This document shows, one piece after another, positions 57,508 to 64,000 of a stretch of 64,000 nucleotides of DNA. The DNA comes from Hygrocybe punicea (Eukaryota; Basidiomycota; Agaricomycetes; Agaricales; Hygrophoraceae): positions 6,076,001 to 6,140,000 of the forward strand of contig OY744462.1 of the NCBI GenBank assembly GCA_963556145.1, in the 5' to 3' direction. Made by a program: the position numbers and the translations under genes. Under the pieces are notes generated by a model. That model did no database searches and was not told where the DNA came from. It worked only from the letters and a program-made list of their open reading frames with translations. Positions within the stretch are counted from its first letter, which is position 1; each line of letters opens with the position of its first letter.

Positions 57508-57525
57508 TGGAGCCCACCGCGAGGA
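57508..57525 (+). other. Candidate primer-binding site
   Basis: TGGAGCCCACCGCGAGGA begins with TGG, two bases (TC) after the LTR-ending CA, as expected for pairing to a tRNA 3'-CCA end. The tRNA could not be identified from the sequence alone. Confidence 0.55.
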
Positions 57526-57541
57526 ATAGTATAGCACCACC

Positions 57542-60310
57542 ATAGCTTCCTCTTCCCGTATCCCTCCCTCTGACCATCGTCTTCGAGATCTTCCTCGAAG
57601 AACTCTTCAACAAGAACTCTCTTTAGCCGCCTTCGACCCGACAATCGACGATGACTTCTTCCAGCTAGTACCCGACCACCTCGCTCGACATAACAATCTC
57701 CCGCTCGTCTCAGGGTCAAACACCCCCCTATATCTTTCATCCGACAGTCTCGAATCGGTCGATATACCGATAATCACCATTACACCCGACTCATCCGATC
57801 TCAGTTCGACACCCGCATCGCCTACGTCCCCGACTTCGACCTCGTTAGAACCCCCGTCCATGTCTTCGCTCTCGACATCGAAAACTCCGTCATCATCATT
57901 GTCTCCGTCTTCGCTCTCAACATCGAAAACTCCGTCATCGTCATCGTCCCCGTCTTCGTCTTCGTCCACGCCGTCATCGTCCACGTTACCCGACCCGCTC
58001 ATCGTACACCCGACAACCGCTTCATCAACATCTCAGCTCCTTCCACCCACAATGACTTCGACCTCTGGATCTTCAACCGCTCCCCACGTTACCGCTCCCC
58101 ATGTTACTCCACGACAAATGCCCGCTCGTGGTCACTCCACGGCCCCGACCTTCGATGGGAACCCGCTCAATTTAAACCGCTTCTTCGAAGAAGTCGAGAT
58201 ACTTGCTGCCGATGCCACTCTCGACGACGCAGGACGCATCAAGCATAGTCTGCGCTACGCATCGCTTAGCGACTACGAGCTTTGGGCAAGCTTACCTAGC
58301 GCGACCGGCGTCGATTATGCCGCATTCAAAAGGAGTGTACTCGTGCTATACCCAGGCACGGAAGACGACCACCGGTACACTATGGCGGATCTCGACCGTC
58401 TTACGCACACCCAAACCGCTTACGGTATCCGTACCCGTGCTGAACTTGGCGAATATTACCGCGAGTTCATCCGAATCTCAGGGTTTCTTCTAGACAAGGG
58501 TCGGATCTCTCCCCGAGAACGCAACATTGCGTACGAGAACGGCTTCCATGTCGAGCTTAAAAAGGACATCAAAACCGGTCTGCAGTACCAAAAACCGAAC
58601 CATTTCCATAGCGACCCTTACGACTTCCAGGACTTCCACAATTGCGCCCACTTCCTACTGGCCGGAACCGTGGCCGAACCATCCACCGTCTCTCGTCTAT
58701 CGTCAACATCGCCTGCCACCATCCGGTACTTGACTCCAATAGAACCCGCCACCCGCTACCCGCCACCCGCTCGCTACGACCCGGTCATTCCTAAAGCAGA
58801 ACCGATCGAGCCTAACGTATCCGACCTCTTTCGTCTCGTTTCGCAACAACTCGCCGTCCTCACGCAAGCCCTCACCGAACGTAACAACCCCCCAAAGCCA
58901 TGTGCAAATAGGGCTGAGCCGACCACCGCAGGACAGGGTTTCACCAATTTCAACTGCCTCTTTTGTGACGACCCGTTCCATCGTATACGCGATTGTCCCA
59001 TCTGCGAGCAGTACACTCGAGACGGGATATGCTGCAAGAACGAGCACGGCCGCATCGTGTTGCCTAACGGAATGTATCTTCCAAAGGCTATCGTCGGCAA
59101 AAATATGAGGGAACGCTTCGACGCGTGGCACACACAGAACCCCGGCAACCGCGCTCCCCCTGCCCGCAACCCCACAGAACCGTTCCAACGTGACCCGCCG
59201 CCTCATGTCAAAGCTAACTTCATCTCCGCCGTCGAAGTACCCACCTACGAACCAGAGGTCACCACCGAGTACGCCGACATCTTTCAGTCCACGACGTCCG
59301 ACATCGACGACGACAACGAACAAATCAAGGTTCTGGAAGCCGAAGTGCAGCGGCTTCATAAATGGGTTAGATTTGACGGCGTAGAGATCCCCTCTAAAGT
59401 GAAAGGCAAGTCTAGAGAGACGTATCCCAATCCGCCCACCACTTCCACGTCCGTCCCCGCCTTGAAACCCGCCGAGAAAACGTCTACCAGACCTGTCAAC
59501 GAGCACCCGATCACCATCGTTCCACCTTCGAACACGCGGCCGACCGAGCCAACCGCCTTCGTGCCGCGCACTCCCCAGAACCTTCCCGCGTCGCACCCCC
59601 AGTACTGCTACCAGGCCCCCATCGAAGATCCCGGTATCGCCAAATCCGTCATCGACCGCGCGCTCGATTCTCAAGTCTGCATTTCGCAACGAGAACTTTT
59701 AGCCATGTTGTCCGACGCCCGCCGTCACATGAAGGACCTCACTACGTCGAAAAAGGTCACCGCCGAGAGTAACAACGTCGAGGTCTTCCATTTTCACGCA
59801 CCCGAAATCCCCACTCGCGCCTGTCAACACTGTCAGGAAAACGTCCCGCTTGTCGTCGGCCGCGACTCAGTCCCTCTCCGTGCGGTCTACCCGCTCATCA
59901 ACGGCAAATTCGTATTCGAGTGCGTCCTCGACAGCGGTTCCATGATCATCGGCATGCGACGCGATATTTGGGAGTAACTCGGTTACGGCCTCCAAAACAT
60001 GAAGATGTGAATGCAGTCAGCAAACAAGAGCGACAACGATACCCTCGGCCGGATCGCGAATCTTAAATTCACCTTCGGCGACGTCGATCTTTTCCTCCAA
60101 GTCCAAGTCGTCGACAACGCCCCCTACGAGATCCTCATCGGCCGCCCGTTCTTCACGCTTTCCGAAGCCCTTACGAAGGATTATAAAAACGGAGAACAAC
60201 AAGTCACGATTACGGACCCAAACACCGGCGCCGTCGTCACCTTGCCCACCATCGAGCACAACCAAAAGAACCGACGAGAGCGGTCCGACACCGGAAAACC
60301 GGATTTTTAG
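57542..60310 (+). pseudogene. Gypsy gag-protease frame with internal stops
   Basis: A single frame is open from 57542, where ACCACCATAGCT replaces an expected ATG, through the first ATG at 57860 to 59977. The N-terminus has Ser/Thr-rich 45-bp tandem repeats (57868-57955). The gag core includes APTFDGNPLNLNRFFEEVEI and ELGEYYREFIRISGFLL. A zinc knuckle CLFCDDPFHRIRDC (CX2CX4HX4C) lies near 58951-58992. The aspartic protease begins FECVLDSGSMIIGM (DSG active site). A TAA at 59975 and a TGA at 60008 then interrupt, and the frame resumes (DTLGRIANLKFTFGDVDLFL, APYEILIGRPFF, flap/ILIG motif) to a TAG at 60308. The reading frame does not shift until there. Confidence 0.85.
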
Positions 60311-63300
60311 AAGTCGAGGACCCGGAGATACCTCTCGGGAAGGACGCACCGGGAGATGAGAAGCCGCCACTCGAAAGTGACCACACCTATACCACGAACT
60401 ATGCTTCCCTTTTGCCGTTTCCCCTAGAAGAGGACTTATGTTTTTCTATCGATTTAGATTTCTCTTCGTCTCAGCCTCAGACTGCGGCCCAGTACATTTC
60501 ATTGTTGACCGATGTACAAAAACAGCTACGTACTACCGATACCCTTCCTTCGTCTTCTTCCGTCTCCGCTCCTGCGTCACATATTTCTTCTTCGAATATT
60601 TGTAACAAGGCCTCTACTGAACACGCTACTTATATCTCGTATACCACCCCCCCTACCAGGGACCTAAAAGGAGTCGTTACCAAGAAAAAGTATAAGAAGG
60701 TAGCCGATCGTATCCGCCCAATTTCTACCACTCTCCCCGATGAATACCGTATCATAAGCGAGATCACCGGCGACCCGCTAGCCGATTTACCCACGCTCCC
60801 GACTCACCCGCCCGACTTTACACCCGGCACCCGCTATACCCAGGAACGACACGATGCGATGCCGATGAACCCGGATGGATTCCTTTGGCCTGAGGAAGAA
60901 AAACTCGGCCACCATATCATCAAAACGCAAGAAGCCGCCTTCGCCTGGAACGAATCCGAGAAAGGCCAGTTCAATACGGACTACTTCCCGCCGATCCACA
61001 TTCCCACCATACCACACGACCCGTGGGTCCATCGCAATATCCCAATCCCACCCGGCATCCTTAACGAAGTCATCGGCATCATCAAAGACAAAATTAACGC
61101 CGGTACCTATGAACCCTCGAATTCGTCATACCGCTCCCGCTGGTTCTGCGTTTTGAAAAAGGACGGGAAGTCTCTTCGAATCATCCACGATCTACAGCCG
61201 CTTAACGCCGTCACTATCCGCGATCCCGCCGTACCGCCCATGACCGAGCACTTGGCCGAGGCCTTTGGCGGCCACTCTTGCTACGCTTCCTTCGACCTCT
61301 TCGTCTCTTTCGACCAACGTCTCGTCCACCCCTCGTCTCGGGACTATATGACCTTTCAGTCTCCACTCGGAACACTTCGACTTATGCGGATTGCTATGGG
61401 ATACACAAATTCCCCGCAGATCCTACACGGTGACTCCACGTACATCCTCCGTGACGAAATCCCTCATCTTGCCGTTCCGCATATGGACGATATTCCCGTC
61501 AAAGGGCCTCCAACCCGTTACGAACAACCCGACGGTACCTACAAGACTATACCCGAGAACCCGGCAATCCGACGTTTCATTTGGGAGCACTTCCAAGGTG
61601 TCAACCGCGTCATCCAGCATTTCCGCTATGTCGGCGGTACCTTCAACGGCAAAAAACTCGAGTTGTGTCGACCCTCAGTCATCGTTGTCGGCCACCGATG
61701 CACATACGAAGGAAGAGTAGCCGACGACTCCAAAGTACAGAAGATTCGCGATTGGCCACTGCCGACCAACCTCACCGAAGTTCGCACCTTTCTCGGTATC
61801 TGCGGCGTCTTGCGTATTTTTATCAAGGACTTCTCGCTCCACTCCCGACCCCTCGTCCGTCTTACCTGCAAAGGTATACCCTTCGAATTTGGTGAAGAAG
61901 AAGAGACCACCGTCGACTACCTCAAAAACGCCGTCATTTCATCGCCAGTGCTGCGCGCTATCGACTACACGCGTGAATGGGAAGTGATTCTCGCCGTCGA
62001 TTCATCCGTTCTTGGAGTTGGCTTCGTTCTTATGCAAATCCGCGCCGACGGAAAGCGCTATCTGAATCGTTTTGGTTCAATATCGTGGAACGAACGCGAA
62101 GCCCGATACTCCCAGTCCAAGCTCGAACTCTACGGCCTCTTCAGGGCCCTCCGCGCCTATCGGATTTTCATTATCGGCGTCCGCAACCTCACCGTTGAAG
62201 TCGACGCGAAGTACATAAAAGGGATGCTCAACAACCCCGACATTCAGCCCAATGCAACGATCAACCGATGGATAGCCGGCGTGCTCTTATTTGACTTTAG
62301 ACTCGTTCACGTACCCGCTTCCGCACACGGTGCACCCGACGGACTCTCCCGATGCCCCCGCGCTGCAGAAGACCCCGAGGAGATCAACGACTCCGACGAT
62401 TGGCTCGACTACTCCTACGGTTTCTTTATGGAAGTCGTCAACTACCGACCCGTCCCCACACCGTCTAAGCCGATTGCCATATGCGGCCGCTGCCGTGCCA
62501 CAGCCGACCGACTCCAAGAATTACCGGCCGTCCTCGTCTACACAAATCAGGAAGCCGTTTCTGACATACCGCGATCCGATAAAGCCCGCGCGGCCGACGC
62601 TCGTCTTGCCCTCGTCGAGATCTGGTTACGAGATCTAACCCGACCCGCGAACTTCACGGACGAAGAATACCGTCTGTTCTTACGATACGCCCTTGAATTC
62701 TTCGTCACTGATAACAAGCTTTGGCGCAAAGACCGTCACGGAAAACACAAACTCGTCATACCGCCCGACCGCCGGCTTCAGTTACTCAAAGACGCTCACG
62801 ACTCTCTCGGCCACAAAGGTATATTCTCCGTCCGCGCTCGGCTACTCGATCGTTTCTGGTGGCCGCACCTTGACCACGACGTTAAGTGGTACGTCCAGTC
62901 TTGCCATCAGTGCCAAGTACGGCAAATGCGTTATCATCACATTCCGCCCACCGTCGCTACACCGGCCTCACTATTTCGTAAAGCGTATGTCGACACAATG
63001 TTTATGCCACGATCCGGCGGCTATCGATACATCGTCCAAGCCCGTTGCTCCCTGTCCGCTTACCCTGAGTTCCACATGTTACGCCGCGAGACCGGCTCCA
63101 CCATCGGCACGTTCTTGTTCGAAGACATCTTATGCTGTTGGGGCGCTCTCGAAGAAATCGTTACCGACAATGGCAAGCCGTTCGTAGAGGCACTCAACTA
63201 TCTCGCCTCCCGCTACGGTATCCGGCACATCCGCATTTCGCCCTATAACTCACAAGCGAACGGACCCGTTGAGCGTCGCCACCTAGATGTCCGGGAGGCC

Positions 63301-63960
63301 ATTATGAAAAGTTGTGACGGAGATGAAAAGAAATGGCACACCGTAACCCACTCCGTATTTTGGGCCGAACGGGTCACGACACACAAAAGCCTCGGATACT
63401 CGTCCTACTACATCGCACACGGAGTAGAACCGCTTTTTCCATTCGATTTTGCCGAAGCTACGTACATGGTTCCGACGCAAGATACGATGTCTACGACTGA
63501 CCTCATAGTCATCCGCGCCCGACAACTTCGTAAACGAGAAGCTGACCTCGATCGGGTCAAAGAAAAGCTTACCAAATCTCGGCTCGCGTCCGCCCGGCAA
63601 TTCGAGCAGAAATACGCCAACACGATCAAAGTTTATGACTTCGAACCTGGTAACCTCGTTCTCGTCTGAAATTCACGTATCGAAATGTCTCTCGATCGTA
63701 AAGCAAAACCGCGGTACTTTGGACCCATGGTTGTCGTCAGGAAAACAGAAGGCGGATCCTACATACTCGCCGAACTCGACGGTGCGGTTTCTAAATCTCG
63801 ATTTGCCGCTTTCCGAGTCGTACCCTACCACGCCCGCTCAAAAATATCGATACCGTTGGACGACTTCTTACAATACCCCGATGCCGACGATACCGATTCA
63901 AACGATCTTGATGATCCGACGTACCCGCCCTCTATAAACTCCTCACCCGACGGCGATTAA
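60301..63960 (+). pseudogene. Gypsy pol: reverse transcriptase, RNase H, integrase
   Basis: Frame -1 relative to gag, open from about 60301; first ATG 60412; uninterrupted 1085 codons to a TGA at 63667. Reverse transcriptase: WFCVLKKDGKSLRIIHDLQP, LNAVTIRDPA, GTLRLMRIAMGYTNSPQI and the catalytic HMDDIPVKGP (the two Asp retained). RNase H: WEVILAVDSSVLGVGFVL, SQSKLELYGLFRALRAYR, TVEVDAKYIKGML. Integrase: zinc domain HDSLGHKGIFSVRARLL with SCHQCQVRQ (HHCC), core YVDTMFMPRSGGYRYI, EIVTDNGKPF and GPVERRHLDVREA (D, D, E). After the TGA the same frame continues (RKAKPRYFGPMVVVRKTEGG, SYILAELDGA) to 63960, so the integrase tail is cut by one stop. Confidence 0.9.
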
Positions 63961-64000
63961 GCATTTCATTTATATTCTGTCCACGTTATACCCCCACTTT

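Larger units (their letters stand above)
56723..64000 (+). mobile_element. Ty3/Gypsy LTR retrotransposon, right end outside window
   Basis: 5' LTR, primer-binding site, gag-protease frame and pol with reverse transcriptase, RNase H and integrase in Ty3/Gypsy order. Insertion appears to be inside the pogo copy. The 3' LTR and the right target duplication are not in the window; after the last pol codon (63960) only 40 bp remain. Codon use is strongly C/T-third-position rich, unlike the host genes around. Confidence 0.93.

Noticed and set aside
58703..59689. 328-codon open frame on the minus strand inside gag
   Set aside because: It is the shadow of the C-rich gag frame; the composition (Gly/Arg/Val-rich) and lack of motifs fit an antisense artefact.
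1..64000. CRISPR arrays, rRNA, tRNA, secondary-metabolite cluster
   Set aside because: No regularly spaced repeats or RNA gene signatures were seen. One P450 and one esterase far apart, without a backbone synthase, do not make a cluster.

Overview
The window reads as nuclear DNA of a filamentous basidiomycete, most likely an Agaricomycete. Genes are compact and on both strands. Coding exons are broken by many introns of about 50-60 nt with GT..AG borders. Several products (the 47.7 kb domain-of-unknown-function protein, the P450, the pogo and Ty3/Gypsy transposons with CpG-type decay) fit that group. I saw no tRNA, rRNA, CRISPR or prokaryotic operon structure. Gene models were spliced by hand from the sequence, so ends and motifs are firmer than every internal splice site.

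From 1 to 24.7 kb there are mostly housekeeping genes: DRN1/CWF19-like debranching cofactor (cut by the left edge), a secreted type-B carboxylesterase, a Nudix hydrolase, UBLCP1-type proteasome phosphatase, NAA20 acetyltransferase, COP9 subunit 8, NECAP-like endocytic protein, the cysteine desulfurase NFS1, a two-RRM SR protein, tubulin cofactor E, 3-hydroxyisobutyryl-CoA hydrolase and indoleamine 2,3-dioxygenase. About 3 kb (11.2-14.2 kb) has coding-like fragments that I cannot assign.

From 24.7 to 27 kb there is no gene but a long imperfect inverted repeat of about 1.37 kb. From 27 to 53.1 kb genes resume: RPA1, a large membrane protein of unknown function, PRP45/SNW1, TIM54, the meiotic helicase HFM1/MER3, CKS1, an unresolved stretch, an AP endonuclease, a DUF7918-like protein, SAM37/metaxin and a cytochrome P450.

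From 53.2 kb to the right end the window is a transposon island: a 1.06 kb terminal-inverted-repeat element, a 20-bp-stem hairpin, a repeat cluster, a decayed pogo-type transposase and a Ty3/Gypsy retrotransposon that appears to have landed inside the pogo copy. Their premature stops look largely like CGA to TGA transitions, as expected from deamination of methylated CpG.

There is no shared pathway; genes work in splicing (DRN1, SR protein, PRP45), mitochondrial biogenesis (NFS1, TIM54, SAM37), DNA replication, repair and meiosis (RPA1, AP endonuclease, HFM1), protein turnover (UBLCP1, CSN8) and metabolism (HIBCH, IDO, Nudix). The points most worth a second look are two inferred microexons (6 nt in the NECAP gene, 7 nt in HFM1 directly before the ATP-binding loop), very short divergent promoters, the two long inverted-repeat elements and the nested decaying transposons. 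I found no convincing wholly new multi-gene system.
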